Source: Tillus elongatus
Lineage: Eukaryota; Arthropoda; Insecta; Coleoptera; Cleridae
Length of the DNA stretch: 64,000 nucleotides
Assembly (NCBI GenBank): GCA_964006375.1
Contig: OZ023266.1
Coordinates: forward strand, 157,482,792-157,546,791
Direction of reading: 5' to 3'
Shown here: in pieces, positions 1 through 11,333 of the stretch
Layout: the number at the start of each line of letters is the position of its first letter
Position numbering within the stretch: the first letter of the stretch is position 1
Made by a program: the position numbers and the translations under genes
Notes under the pieces: model-generated
What the model was told of the DNA's origin: nothing
What the model saw: the letters and a program-made list of their open reading frames with translations, nothing else
The model's database searches: none

Positions 1-1804
1 TTAAAATTTTGACGTGAAAATTGGCATATAGGGGTTTTTAGGATAAGAAATTTAAATATGTTATTGTTAATAACACTGCTGGAAGAGGACGCCACCTGTA
101 AGACTATACTTGCATTTAATTGGCTATCATTTTTTGACACCAAGTAATATCGACCTACCGTACAGCTACATTTCAGCCCTTATTAATTGTAAACAAAAAA
201 TGTATACTTAATTTAAAGCCCTCAGATATGCCATTTTCGAGATATTTCAATTGTTCTATGTCGATGTCGCTTAAACATTAATTCTGCGACAAATCATAGG
301 AATACATTTTTCACCCTTTAATTGCTATCAGTATGTATAAACTTAATGTGCTTATTATCTAGTTAAATATTAAAATCTTATCAGAAAAAAGAAACTGAAA
401 AGACACAATCATGAAGATAAAATAAAAAGCCATGATAACAAACTTTGAACAAACCATCTAACAAAGTGGTTTCCATTGTTACGGAACTTGACATTTGCGT
501 TTTCGTCGTGACATATACTACATTTGACTTTTACGTTTGAGACTACTCACTATTTTTAAGTAATTAATTGTATTGTCCGTAATTTTTCTAATTAAATATG
601 GAAGTCTTTACCAACAATGAACTAACAGACATGCATGTTATGTATTCACGGGCTTTTGGTAACTATTATGAGGCGAAACGACTGTATGAAGAAGCCTTCC
701 CAAATCGGAGAACTCCTGACAGAAGGATGTTTCAACGGATTGACATCCGTATGCGAGAAACAGGTACATACTTACATTATCTAATACATCGATCCGTCTC
801 TTTCGAATATGGTATTTTTTACCAGGTACCCTTAATAAAGTTACTACTGATCGAGGCAGACCACGAAGTGCACAAAATCTTGATTTTGAAGAGGCTGTTC
901 TGGGTGAAATTGAACAAAATCCAAAAATAAGTACTAGGGAAATGGCCAGTCATCTGGGAGCATCCATTACAACGATATGGCAAGTTCTTCACGAGCAACA
1001 ATTGCGTCCATATCACATCCAACATGTGCAGGCACTATCGCCTGAAAGAGATTTTATACCTCGCCTACAATTTTGCCAATGGTTTCTTCAACATAATAAT
1101 GTAGAGAACTTGTTGAATTGTGTATTGTTCACTGACGAGTCTGGATTTAGACGCGACGGGATCGTCAATTTTCGTAACAGCCATATTTGGGCTGACGAAA
1201 ATCCCCAGACAGTTTTTGAAAAGCATCATCAACAGCAATTTTCCTTAAATGTATGGGCTGGAATTGTAGGGTGTAATTTGATAGGACCAATTTTTTTACC
1301 CCACAGACTTAATGCTACAACTTATCTTGAATTCCTGCAAAGCCAACTAAATGGGTTATTAGAAAATGTACCTCTTGACATAATAATGTCAGAAATTACC
1401 TGGGCAATACTTTTGGACGCAAATGGATCGGACGCGGTGGACCTCAGGCATGGCCGGCTCGATCCCCTGATTTAAATCGTTTGTTTTTTTTATTTATGGG
1501 GGCATCTCAAAGTATTGTTTATGAAGCACATGTTGAAAATGTTGATGATCTGCAGCAAAGAATTATAGTTGGATGCGAACAAATTAGAAATACACCAGAA
1601 ATATTCCACAGAGTGCGACGTTGTATGCTCCGCAGAATACGAAAGTGTATTGAGGTGGAGGGTGGCTATTTTGAACATTTATTGTAGTCAGGTATCATAA
1701 AATGTTATAAACTTTTTCATTTGTTGTTTTATTTGTTGTTAAAATTTGCAGATAATACAATTAATTACTTGAGAAAAATTAATTTTTGAGCGACATCGAC
1801 ATCC
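1..1804 (+). mobile_element. Tc3/IS630-like element with long inverted repeats, copy T1 (both ends incomplete)
   Basis: The first ~300 bases match the left inverted repeat of the full-length relative at 22714-25095. Shared landmarks are the TTAATAACACTGCTGG stretch, the TATCGACCTACCGTA block and the TATGTCGATGTCG block. The outer end lies before the window. On the right only ~30 bases of the opposite arm remain (TTTTTGAGCGACATCGACAT, ending near 1804); beyond that the sequence is unrelated, so this end is broken. The transposase pseudogene lies between the arms. The copy cannot move by itself, since one arm is nearly gone and the gene is defective. Confidence 0.8.
598..1687 (+). pseudogene. 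DDE transposase, Tc3/IS630-like with DUF4817-type N-terminus (broken)
   Basis: The start is ATG 598 (MEVFTNNELTDMHVMYSRAF). Exon 1 ends at 763 with CAG/GTACAT, and a 62-base intron (764-825) ends in ACCAG. Splicing restores a frame through a helix-turn-helix region (around TREMASHLGASITTIW) into the DDE core. The first catalytic Asp is in FTDESGF near 1133. The second-Asp block (WFMHDGA in the copy at 23233-24356) is missing here because of a deletion of ~55 bases near 1385. The third motif, SPDLN, near 1465, is out of frame. The C-terminus (EIFHRVRRCM ... FEHLL) is preserved. The DUF4817 name is from memory of insect relatives; the deletion and frame breaks are seen directly. Confidence 0.8.
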
Positions 1805-2029
1805 TGTAGACCAGGGATTCCCAAAGTGATCGAAATCCCCCCTTGTGGTCGAAATCGGTTTGCCAGGGGTCGACATAACATTGATTTTTTTTATCTTTGC
1901 TTTGCGATTTTAATGTTTTTTTCAAAAAATAATTACCTACTTAAGTATTTTTACATAATTTGTATTAATGATTATTAATTACACTTAATAATTAATGAAT
2001 TTTATGTATATTTATTTTGTTAAACTAGT

Positions 2030-3637
2030 TTTTCCGGGAAAATTTTGGGTTTTTATTCGGAAAATTTTTCTATCTCCAAAAATGACAAAGCTATGACAAC
2101 AAAACTTGGCACATAGGTTGCTACTATCAAACTAACCAGGCTGCCGAAATTCAAATCTCTAAGTTAAAAGAAAAAAAAGTTATAGGCTGTTGAAGAAAAA
2201 AAGTTTGGCTGCCACTGGTGATCAGAGGAAAACACAAAGACAAAATATTTTGTGTGGTTAACAAAACCAATTGAATATTACATACACAGGTTGAGTTTTC
2301 TGGAAAAAACGTCAAGAAGTAGCAGAATATTTTGAAAATTTTATAATTTTTCTTCTCAAAACGTCAAAGTCGCGGGTTGAATGTCAAAATTTGAAATTTT
2401 GAGACAAATACTTTGAAACAAATTATGTAAAAGAAATGTCGTAATAAGTGTGTTTTACAAAGCCTCAAATTTCAGTTTCAACCATCATTGTCCTTCTCAT
2501 TTTACTTAATTATTAATTAATTAATTTCAAATAAAACCTTTCCCTAATGTTTTGGCAGTAGTTTTAGTTATAGAGTTTATGGTCTAATACTCTGTAGATG
2601 ACACCGCGACTTACGAATTTTGAAAAGATTTCTTCAAATGAGCGCGAACTAGAACCCCTAAAATCCATATACGGGGTCAGTTTCTGTTTTTTTCTTGTTT
2701 ACACATATACAAGGTGACGCATTTCTACGGTAAAGCTCACTATATTCGTTATTATAGTAGATATGAGAAAAAATATATACGTTAATTATATAGGGTGTCT
2801 CGAGCTGCATCTTATAAACATATTTTGACAATCACAGGCTGGTCCATAAGTCGTTGGTGATACACACTCTATTTTTTTAATAGCACACCCCTTATGTTAT
2901 TGCATTTTTGCATTTTCCATCGAATTATAATGCATTTTTTAAGAAAAAGAAATTGATATCGTTCATCATTTTTAAGTTATTTGAATTATTGTGTTGCAAC
3001 TTTTCATGTTTTTGCCACAGATGACGACCACATATCACATTATCACAAATTGTGATACAACCTTTTGAGCAATAGATAGCAGAGCCCCATGGAAATGACT
3101 CTTTTGCCGAATTTGAAAAGCTTTCGCAGATTTTTTTTTAGTGTTGCCGTAGAAATCAGTTTTTGTAAGATTTTTGTCAAATATTGGCAATGAATAATAA
3201 ATGTTTAGTAAGTTATTGTAAAAAAGTTGTCGAATTTTTGTAAAACTTATAATTTATTGTAACATTACTGAAGGCAATGTCTGTAAAAAAAAAGGTGAAT
3301 TTTTGTATAAGAAATTATTGGCAAATTTTCTGTTTTTTTTTCAATTTTGTTCATAAAGCTGTTAGTGAATAATTGTATCTTGGCAGGTGTGTAAATAGCT
3401 TTAATAAGTTCGTTGGCCAGGAAAATCGGACCAGTTTTTTCAGGAACTTTCTAAGTTGATTTTCGCAAAATGTTTGTACTTTTTGAAACAACAAAGCTAT
3501 TTTAATGAAAAATAGTACATTGTTACTACTATATAGGTTATACTGCTAACCAAATGTCCTTTTAAAAACAAGACATATTTGCCATTAAAAATATTTTGAC
3601 GAAAATTCGCTACCATAACGCACTTGCTGCGTCCAGA
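2030..3637 (-). mobile_element. Family X non-autonomous repeat, copy A (diverged, rearranged)
   Basis: Read on the minus strand, this begins at 3637 with TCTGGACGCAGCAAGTGCG, the 5' end of family X. It runs through the head module (to ~3330), then the block containing ACCAACGACTTATGG (near 2850). The tail block with GAAACTGACCCCG and CGCTCATTTGAAGAAAT follows near 2690-2620. After the tail, between ~2570 and 2030, comes body sequence (GTAAAATGAGAAGGACAATG, GACGTTTTGAG, GGAGATAGAAAAATTTTCC) that lies upstream of the tail in copies C, D and E. The order is therefore head-middle-tail plus a body piece, either a tandem partner or a rearrangement. It is non-coding. Confidence 0.65.
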
Positions 3638-4646
3638 CTAATTTTTCATTCGGTCTGTATGAACCTACGTTTGAGCAACGCGTTATTTGTTGTTAAAGAA
3701 GTTGCTATGGTGATAGACCTATAGAAGAAGGAGAATAATGGTTCCCGTTATTGACCTGCACGCCAAAATGTATATTTTAGTTCATATTTTACGAAAAACG
3801 CGTTTGAAAAAGTAAGTAAATAATACAAATTAATAAATAGGTATTGTATTTGTTAATATTCCCTAGTAAAGTGTACAGGCACTCATGTAGGTAGCAAAAC
3901 TCTGCAAACTTCTACTCCAAATCTTATACATATTTTAGGACGATGATGGGACAAGGAGATAATAACAACTGCGTCAAAGATAATAAAAATGCAAAAAAGG
4001 CGTGTGGATGTGAAACAACTGCTAATAAGAGAATTGAAAATCTTATATAATCAAATATTGTGGAATTGGATACTTTTTTGGAAATGTAAAGATATCAAGA
4101 CATCGTTTACATCTTGCAAATTGAAGATAATGGAATAACATGAAATAAAGCTGTAAATATGTCGTTAAATATTAGGCACTTAAGTTCACTAGATTCAAAA
4201 TATTCTATAAGCCTTTTTCTGCCAAATGCCTTCTAGTCAAAAAGTATAATGTTTAGTTTATTTATACAGGGTATCAAATTTATAATGATAAAAGTAGTGA
4301 GACCGACGCACTGCGTTTAAGTCAAATAGATAATGTATTTTCCTTGAGGTCCAGACATTGTTTTTATTATTTGACTATTAGGTTTAGGTTCTATTTATAT
4401 TATTTATTTAATTATTCCAACAACAATTAAATTTTTTTAAATATTAACATTGACGGTATGAGTAAATTGTCGAGGCAAATGAGAAAAAATGTATATTAGC
4501 AGTTTATAAGAACTCATAAAGTTAAAAGTTGCTCTATATAAAAGTTTATTTATTCTCGTAAATGCAAAAATTAGATACAGTTTTAGAAATAGTGCAAAAA
4601 ATGTTCTACTTGAATTATTTACCTTTGACTTGGAACTGCTTAGTAA

Positions 4647-4648
<2 letters not shown>
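3638..4648. other. AT-rich intergenic stretch, no gene seen
   Basis: No reading frame resembles a known protein, and there is no RNA gene or clear terminal repeat. Short pieces such as GGGTATCAAATTTATAATG near 4270 could be repeat debris, but I cannot assign them. Confidence 0.5.

Positions 4649-4739
<91 letters not shown>
4649..4739. repeat. (AT)n microsatellite
   Basis: About 45 uninterrupted AT units. It creates a spurious Ile-Tyr repeat frame that is not a gene. Unlike the (AT)n tracts at 33959, 48490 and 57701, this one is not inside a family X copy. Confidence 0.97.
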
Positions 4740-4742
<3 letters not shown>

Positions 4743-5285
4743 TCATGACAAAGTGGGAACCTAATTCATATATGCGTTATTTAATTTTTCAAGAAAAATG
4801 GTCGGACATTGATATTAGCCTATCAATTCTCAACTTATGGCGTAAAAATTCCATTTATGACGTCACCTATTTCTGAATGGTGACGTTATCATAACTTTTT
4901 TAAATGACAACCATGTTTTTTGCCGTTTTACTATAGGCCTGCTTACTACTTAAATTATGATGAAAAAAATTGGTACCTCACATAACAATTTTTTTGAAAA
5001 AATAACATTATTTACTTTAAAACATGGAAACGTCAATTTAATCCAAAAAAACATTGAACAAAGGAAAACAAACAAAATTTAGCAAAATTGTTCAAATTGT
5101 TCTCCACCTACCATTTGACATTTACCAATTGAATATTGCTTATATTTTTGGTATCTATATCACAATTAGCGGTCTCAGTAGCTTAACAGGTAGACCATTG
5201 GCTTTCGTGTCAGATGTTCTGGATTCGCATCCTAGCACAGCTTTTCATAAATTATAAATAATTATTAATTTGGTACTTATTAGAA
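4740..5285. other. AT-rich intergenic stretch, no gene seen
   Basis: No coding similarity or structured repeat was recognised. The frame beginning at 5054 is short and of low complexity, and is taken as chance. Confidence 0.45.
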
Positions 5286-5520
5286 CATAACAACTGCCGT
5301 GACAATGGCATTGTGGTTGAGAAAGTTGAATGCCTGCATCCGCTCTTCAGAAAGGCCGCTAAGATGTCGGTCTCGTGTACCACGCGATGTTAGACATGTT
5401 AAACCTCCCTACCCTGCGTACAAACCCCGGGAGTTAGGTTTAATATAGAGTAGGGCGAAACATATGTCTGGCGTCGGTGACTGGACATAGTCGCTGAAAT
5501 AGGCAGACGGTAAAGTAACC
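5286..5520 (+). repeat. SINE-like repeat body (relative of the copy at 25250-25556)
   Basis: The segment GCCGCTAAGATGTCGGTCTC ... CACGCGATGTTAGACATGTT ... CCTCCCTACCCT aligns in order with the minus-strand sequence at 25556-25250 (GCGTAAAGCCGTCGGTCCC, GCGATGTTGGGCACGTT, ATCCCTACCCTCC). Both end in a GGCG-rich block (TGGCGTCGGTGACTGG here, CTGGCGCCGGTGATTGGCC there). The GC content is higher than in the flanks. The tRNA-like head is not clear in this copy, so it is probably 5'-truncated or diverged. The SINE assignment rests on the other copy. Confidence 0.55.
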
Positions 5521-6431
5521 AAATACAATAATACTTTTTTAGGGTAAATTTTAGGATTATTTTGAAAAACACATTATCTCCAAAGCAGTACCCGTTTTTT
5601 AAGAAAGCGACAGAAAAATATTAATGTTCGGACACAGCCAGTGCATTATGGTAGTTAATTTTCATTAATGTACATTTTTATAACTCAATTTTCCATGAAC
5701 CTAGAAAAAATACATTTACATTTTTCAGCAATATTTTTTTTTAATTGGTCCAATTGAGCAGCCTAATGTGTCGAAGATTAATCAACATTAATTTACGTTC
5801 ATTTGAAGAAATGTTTTGATAGTTTAAAAGCCTATCTTAGGAATCAAATTTTTTTATGAAAATTTGCTGGATTACAGTTATTCTGTAAAAAATTAGATGA
5901 CTTCAAAATTCATAACGCTACTTTAGTCTCCGGCGTAATAAATGCCGAATAGACCGCTTGGACCGCTTAGAAAGGTTACAAATATAGTCTCTCCCAAGCT
6001 CATCTAAAGGCATAAGTACAATAGAATCCGTACCTTCTCCGTCCTCCGCTCTTCACCGTCCCGCTTCATAAGCTAGGTATGTAAACAAAAGAGTAGATAA
6101 ACGACAACGTCGCTTTGCTGGGTAGGTACAATTATTGCAAGCCTTCTACAAAACACAGGCCGAATGAGACGCCACCTGCTGAGAAGAAGTTCAACTTAGT
6201 AAGACTTTAGGTTGAATCATACAGTTTTTAAGGAAATCCGAAGTTCAAGATCTTTGGCAGCACTTGTAATGATAACATTTTCTATCTCTGTCGGAGATAC
6301 TTCTTCGTCTAGAATATCGCAGCCTTAAGGTAGATTCACACACAGACGTTCATTGCGAGATGCGAATTGCGAAATGCGAATTGCGAAACGTATTCCTGTT
6401 AGTTTATTTTAAATAATTTCGAATGCGTATT
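5521..6431. other. Intergenic stretch with repeat debris
   Basis: No gene is seen. It holds a diverged family X arm (5630-5765, listed separately). Near 6335-6395 a short direct repeat of GCGAAATGCGAATTGCGAA-type units follows GGTAGATTCACACACAGACG, and may be the end of an unidentified DNA transposon. Confidence 0.4.
5630..5765 (-). repeat. Family X head-arm fragment, copy G
   Basis: The plus strand reads GTGCATTATGGTAGTTAATT, matching the X 5' arm (GTGCGTTATGGTAGTGAATT). Continuing, the region is the reverse complement of the second head arm, with an AAATTGAGTTAT landmark. It is a short isolated fragment, more diverged than copies C to E. Confidence 0.5.
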
Positions 6432-6738
6432 TCAGACAACCTTTATTATAAATTCCAACGCGTTTCGGCGTCTAACGAGTCATCTTCAGGAGATCGCTAC
6501 GTTCTGTTTTTTACAAGAACTACGCTCTATAAGATATTGTCACATTTGGAATTTCATCCATTGTCTTTAATGTTCCAGACAGTGTTATCCGGGACACTGA
6601 AGACAATAGATGAAATTCCAGCTGTGGCAATTTCTTATACAGCGTAGTTCCTGCAGAAAATATAACGTAGCAATCTCCTGGAGATGACTCGCTAGACGCC
6701 GAAACGCGCAAGGATTTATAATAAAGTTTATCTGGAAG
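6432..6738. mobile_element. Foldback (palindromic) MITE-like element, ~307 bp
   Basis: The two halves are imperfect reverse complements along ~150 bases each. CGCGTTTCGGCGTCTAACGA near 6460 pairs with its counterpart near 6700, and GGAATTTCATCCATTGTCTT near 6550 pairs with AAGACAATAGATGAAATTCC near 6600. The centre is close to 6582. Frames on both strands give near-identical short peptides, which is a consequence of the palindrome and not evidence of a gene. No transposase is encoded. Confidence 0.8.
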
Positions 6739-6846
6739 TATAAACCTTTTAATTCAACCTTCAAGTAATATACTTAGTAGTGTGAAACATTCCTTTAATT
6801 GGCAGGTGTCTTATTCTTATGTAGATTGCATGGTTTTGTTATTATA

Positions 6847-8120
6847 CGAGGGCTGGTCAATAAGTCCGTGACTTTTTAAATGAAACACAGGTTTTTAGAC
6901 AAAAAATCATTTTATTTCTCAACATAGTCCCCTTTGAGCTCTATACACTTCGTCAATTTTTTTATCCCTCCCAAAAAATAAGATTTGTCGAGGTTCTCAA
7001 AATAGGTATTTTTTGTGAGATGATTTAGTCATTGGAGTCAAATCTCTTTCCGCCGAGCCATTTATTTAAGTTTGGAAACAAGAAATAGTCACTCGGGGCT
7101 AAATCTGGAGAATAGCGGATGAGAGAGCAATTCGTAGCCCAATTTATGCAATTTCGCCATGGAGACTACACATGTGTGCACCATTGCATTGTCTTGGTGA
7201 AAAAGAAATTTGTTCTTGGCCAAATGCGGTCGTTTTTTCTTCAAGTCCTCATTGAATCGGCCCAATAAGTTGGTATAATATTCTCCATTGATTGATCCTC
7301 CCTTTTGAAGGTAATCAATGTGGATTATACCGCGTGCATCCCAAAAAACGGTCGCCATGACTTTATTGGCTGACAAACCCAGGTTGACCTTCTCTGGCAC
7401 CGATTCGCACGGAGAAACCCACTGTTTTGACTGCTGCTTGGTCTCTGGTGTATTGTGGTGAATCCATGTTTCATCCACGGTTGCGAAAGAGCGCAAAAAC
7501 TCGTCCCTATTGCTTTTGAACAACGCCAAACACCCCTTCGAAATTGTCACACGATTGCGTTTGTGGTCGATTGTGAGCAAACGCGACACCCATCTTGCGG
7601 ATAGCTTTCTCATACCCAAGTGATCATGGAAAATCATGCACTGAGCCATGTAATATGCCTATGGTTTCCACAATCTCCCGCACCTTCAATCTCCGATCGG
7701 CCAACACCATATCGTGAATTTTTTCAATTGTTTCGGGTGTAGCGACCTCAACTGGGTGTCCAGAACGTGCGGCTTCATTGGGCTTGTACGGCCGCAACGA
7801 AGTTCAGTAAACCGCTTTTTTACCATTGAAATTGATGGTGCAGAGTCCCCATAGTATCTATCAAGCTTAACCTTGATTTGAGTGATGGTTTTTCCGCAAA
7901 AAATATTTTTTGGTGAGCTCACGAAATTCATTTTTTTCCATTTTCGTTATAACTCAAGAGGTTGTCTGCTTTAATGGCTATCTAACACAAACTAAATGAC
8001 GCAGCTTGTTGAAAATTTGACAGGAGTCAACTGACAGATGCTTGTTGACATGAGCAGTGTGGCCCTTCATGTGAAGAGGCGGGAAATTCAAAAAGTCACG
8101 GACTTATTGGCCAGCCCTCG
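6847..8120 (-). mobile_element. mariner transposon, full length, defective
   Basis: The ends are 31-base inverted repeats with about one mismatch, starting CGAGGGCTGGTCAATAAGTC at 6847 and ending with the complementary sequence at 8120. A TA dinucleotide flanks each side (6845-6846 and 8121-8122), the standard mariner target duplication. At 1274 bp it is the usual size for the family. The only gene is the transposase on the minus strand. Confidence 0.95.
7025..7931 (-). pseudogene. mariner transposase (DD34D), frameshifted
   Basis: The N-terminus starts at 7931 (MNFVSSPKN) with the helix-turn-helix part around SISMVKKRFTELRCGRTS. After a frame break near 7670 the catalytic domain follows: first Asp in VDETWIHH, second in FHQDNAMVHT. 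The third motif (SPDLAPSDY) is present in the DNA near 7105-7075, but a small deletion puts it out of frame, so the open frame ends at 7089. A C-terminal KRFDSND ending is visible to 7025. The spacing, with 34 residues between the second and third Asp once the frame is corrected, fits mariner. I infer it is inactive. Confidence 0.9.
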
Positions 8121-8734
8121 TACATTCCAAAATAGAAAAAAAATTGGCCTGTAGTTTCAATGTGGATTCGCGTCCGAGAAAAACTCAAATAAATTTGTTT
8201 GAGAGCTGATTCAAATATCACTGTTTCATCCTATAGTGTTCAATCATCTATCCCGTTAATAGTCATATAGAACCGATTCATCTAATAGAAAAAATAGAAA
8301 CAGTATTTATGAAAACTCAAAATAGGCCAGGCGGCAAGTCGTAAAATAAAACCCAATAAGGAAATCTAGAAATTGATTTAAGCGCTTTACTTTTATCTCG
8401 TGAAAGATATACAAAGTTTTTCCTCCCGAGAAAGGTCGGCGTTAGCCGCCATATTGGAAAAATGACGTCCAAATTTAGTTTTTTTGCGAATATTTCCTAA
8501 AATATTAACTTTTCTATAAAAATACCTATAACCAAAATTAATCCTTATTAAATATTCTATAAAAAGTCATTACAAACTTTACCATAAAATTTACCATTAC
8601 GAAGATATTTAGCCGTACATTTCGAACATATTTCGTAACTCACCTAAAATCGATTTTTTTGCTTACTATCCATTATTTTTGGTGCACTATGCATATTTAT
8701 TTTATTTTAGGGATCACATGATTATAGTAAGAAA
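8121..8734. other. Intergenic stretch, no gene seen
   Basis: AT-rich. It contains GGCGTTAGCCGCCATATTGG near 8439, a small inverted motif, but no coding frame and no transposon termini I can recognise. Confidence 0.4.
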
Positions 8735-9432
8735 TCAAGCAGTAAATGGCGAGTTTTTTTCAGTGGTTTCCCCTTTAGGCCTAATCCACCGCAAAATTCG
8801 TTTCGACGATGAAGGCTGACTTTGTTGATATCCTATACTGTCAGCACTTCCACTTTCGACCTCATAAACGACATATTCTTCGGTCTGGTCCTGGGACGTT
8901 AGACGGTCTAGGCAACAACACCTGTTAACGGTCTAGGTCGACGTCATTACTGTCGTTTTCCTCCGCATCATCTACATTTGTGCAAGCTTGCCCGCTGCAA
9001 TTGATGCAGATTGTGGATCATTTCAATCCAATTTTTCTGCAAACGCATGCTGCCTTGCATCCTTTTGAACATGTGCAGGATATTGTGTTTAAAAGTGACT
9101 GTGGTTGGTAGTGCTAATGGAACCAAACCATATTTAGAATTTCTGCATCCCCAGCCTAATGGATTTTTATTATTTCCATACCAGTTTTGCACTTGCTGAT
9201 ATGTTCGAAGAGCATGTTGACGGACCGCTACCTAAGTTGGCGGTAATCCTGCGAGGTTAAAACGATTTTACGCTAATGGCCTTGCAAACATTTGGTACCT
9301 TAATGTGCTTCCATTATTGTTGGCTACATAAAGTGCTGCGATAACGAGCTGTCCCGCTTTATCTACCTCATCTGAATGTGTATTTGGCTCTTTGAAAACA
9401 TTTGCAGCTGCCTGCACCTTTACAAGTTTCAT
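8735..9432 (-). pseudogene. Cys-rich (CXC-like) protein fragment, broken
   Basis: The minus strand gives MKLVKVQAAANVF (start 9432), a conserved-looking middle (RQHALRTYQQVQNWYGNN, then NPLGWGCRNSKYGL), and a Cys-rich block CTCSKGCKAACVCRKIGLK followed by TICINCSGQACTN. A Cys codon in this block has become TGA. After more frame changes an acidic tail (TEEYVVYEVESGSADS) ends at TGA 8735. I recall this arrangement, an LPPT/ALRTY segment then a CXC cluster, from insect repeat-encoded proteins, but cannot name the family. It lies 92 bases downstream of, and on the same strand as, the pogo pseudogene. Two stops and at least two frameshifts make it non-functional. Confidence 0.65.
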
Positions 9433-9524
9433 TTTCCCCTGTCAAAAAAAAAATGATTATATTATATCACACCCACTAAACGCGTGTAAAAACAAAATGT
9501 TATCTTGTACTTCCAATAGGAGCG

Positions 9525-11333
9525 TTAAACTGGTGGTGCAATAAAGCTTTCTGCTTGTTTTTTCATTGCCCCTTTGGCATTCTCCTTTGCTTCAAAAATT
9601 TGTACCCACTTGTCTGAGGTTACCACTGAAGGCAAGCTAGTTTTTTGCTATTTGCTTCTGTCGAGGGAATTGTTGTCTTCAGGCCATTTTCCCACATCTT
9701 TAAGGACATCGCTAACAGTCCTCTTTTTGAACAATTTGATTTTTGATCCAGTTTTTTCAGCAGCTGGTTTGACAATAATTTGTTGCAGAATATTGATTTA
9801 GTTTTCATTTACGGCTGTCACGTTTTCATTGGTATATTCAGGAAATTCAAAAACAATAATATCCTCCTCAGTACTTCGTACTGCTTCTTCGTTGATGGTC
9901 ATGGTCGGGTAGGCGTCTAGAGTAATGAAATCTCCTTCAGTCTTTCCAACTTCCAAATTCAGTGGGATTGTCGTGTGAGAATCTGGTGCAATTTCTTCCT
10001 TCATTTTTCGCCAAAAATTGTAGAGTTCCATAAACCGTTCTTCACCTTGCCAGTAATAATCACAATTATATGTATTCTCGAAAGTCTGCAACAAAACAGG
10101 ATCTATTGGTCCTGTCACATACTGAAAATATTCCATTTTCTCACCACTTTCAGGTTTTTCCACTATTTCCGAATTAGAATTTGGTAAATCTCTTCTAACA
10201 CATCTATCGTAGTGAGGAGCATCTTCGTCAAATGGATAGAGTCCACACGTACGGTACCCAGATATTATTGTATTAGAAAAGTCTTGTTGGGTAAAAATCG
10301 AATTTAACGCCGCTGAAATGTCTTTTTTCTGAATACTTCTTCCGTCGTGAACAATTAACCATTTCCTCGTAATTTTCTTCCATGCCTGCTTCAAAGGAAA
10401 AAAGAAGGCCACATCTAGTGGCTGCAGCAGGTGGGTTGTGTTTGGAGGCAGACAAATTAAAATAATCTCATTTGAACGGTACAGACTACTTAGGTTTAAC
10501 GATAAATGTAAGGCGTGTCCATCTACGAAAACAATAACTGGCCGAGGAATTACGTTGGTGTTCAAAAGATTTATAGAAACATTGGCAAAATATTTATAAA
10601 ATTGTTTGCTCTGCATCTACCCAGAATCCGAAACTCCGATAGCCCAGTTTTTAGGAGCCGACTCAGCGTATATTTTTGGTAGACGTTTAAACTTGTAAAT
10701 TGTGAGTGGTGGCGCAATCATTCCTGCTGCATTCACTGCAATTAACGTTGTAACGTTGTCTTTGTCAGAAGTACCGACATCATAAACATTCTTGCCCTTA
10801 GGACCACGAACTAGCGTACCCTTTGGTGACAGAAATATGGCCGTTTCATCCGTGTTAAATATTCTATTTGGATAGTTCAAAACATCTAAATTAGGTCCCA
10901 ACAAATCTCTTGTGTCATTGAACCAGCGACGTATACTTTCTTCTGAAACTGCAGCTCTAGCTTCATTGATAAATACCGCGTGCTTTTTAGTTACTTCGGG
11001 GTGACGTCTCAAAAAGGAATCAAACCACTTTCTTCCTCGTGTTTCTTTAAAGAATTTTACATCGATACAGCATTCTTGTAACAGTTTTTGAATTGAGTAA
11101 ATTAGGCCCTCTCTATTACTGGGAAACCGCTTTGCAGCACAACCAAGAATCCAAGTAACCAGTTTGACTCGTCGACAGTCATCGGAGGTTTTGTCTGCTA
11201 ATCTATTTCGAACTGATGTCCTGAGATCGTTGACCAATTTACAGGCCTTAGCTACAGGCATATTTTCTACTCTTATTGCCCTCAAAGCATCCTGCATAGC
11301 AGCGTCTGAATACTGAAATAACTTTCTGGACAT
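9525..11333 (-). pseudogene. pogo-superfamily (DDE_1) transposase with three in-frame stops
   Basis: One frame runs from ATG 11333 to TAA 9525 (~600 codons), interrupted by TAG after GVSDSG (10617-10619, where relatives have Trp), TAA after TAVNEN, and TAG after NNSLDRSK. The N-terminus is a psq-like helix-turn-helix (FQYSDAAMQDALRAIRVENM). Next comes a second DNA-binding segment (GRKWFDSFLRRHPEVTKKHA), then the DDE core: Asp 1 in FNTDETAIF, Asp 2 in VFVDGHALHL, Asp 3 in LLQPLDVAFF. There are no frameshifts, so decay looks recent and point-mutational. Terminal inverted repeats were not located. The domain names are from family knowledge; the stops are seen directly. Confidence 0.9.

Noticed and set aside
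1806..1900. hAT terminal sequence (CAGGGATTCCCAAAGTG)
   Set aside because: It resembles hAT ends, but no partner end, 8-bp duplication or transposase could be located. Not annotated as an element.
4562..4876. Protein with a long Ile-Tyr repeat (also at 29769-29981 and 33855-34058)
   Set aside because: Produced by (AT)n microsatellites; there is no conserved flanking protein.
6423..6711. Small similar genes on both strands
   Set aside because: Both frames come from a palindromic foldback, so the similarity is forced by the inverted repeat.
10617..10619. Programmed stop-codon read-through in the pogo transposase
   Set aside because: Two more in-frame stops follow, and the TAG replaces a Trp codon by a single base change. 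Ordinary decay explains it.
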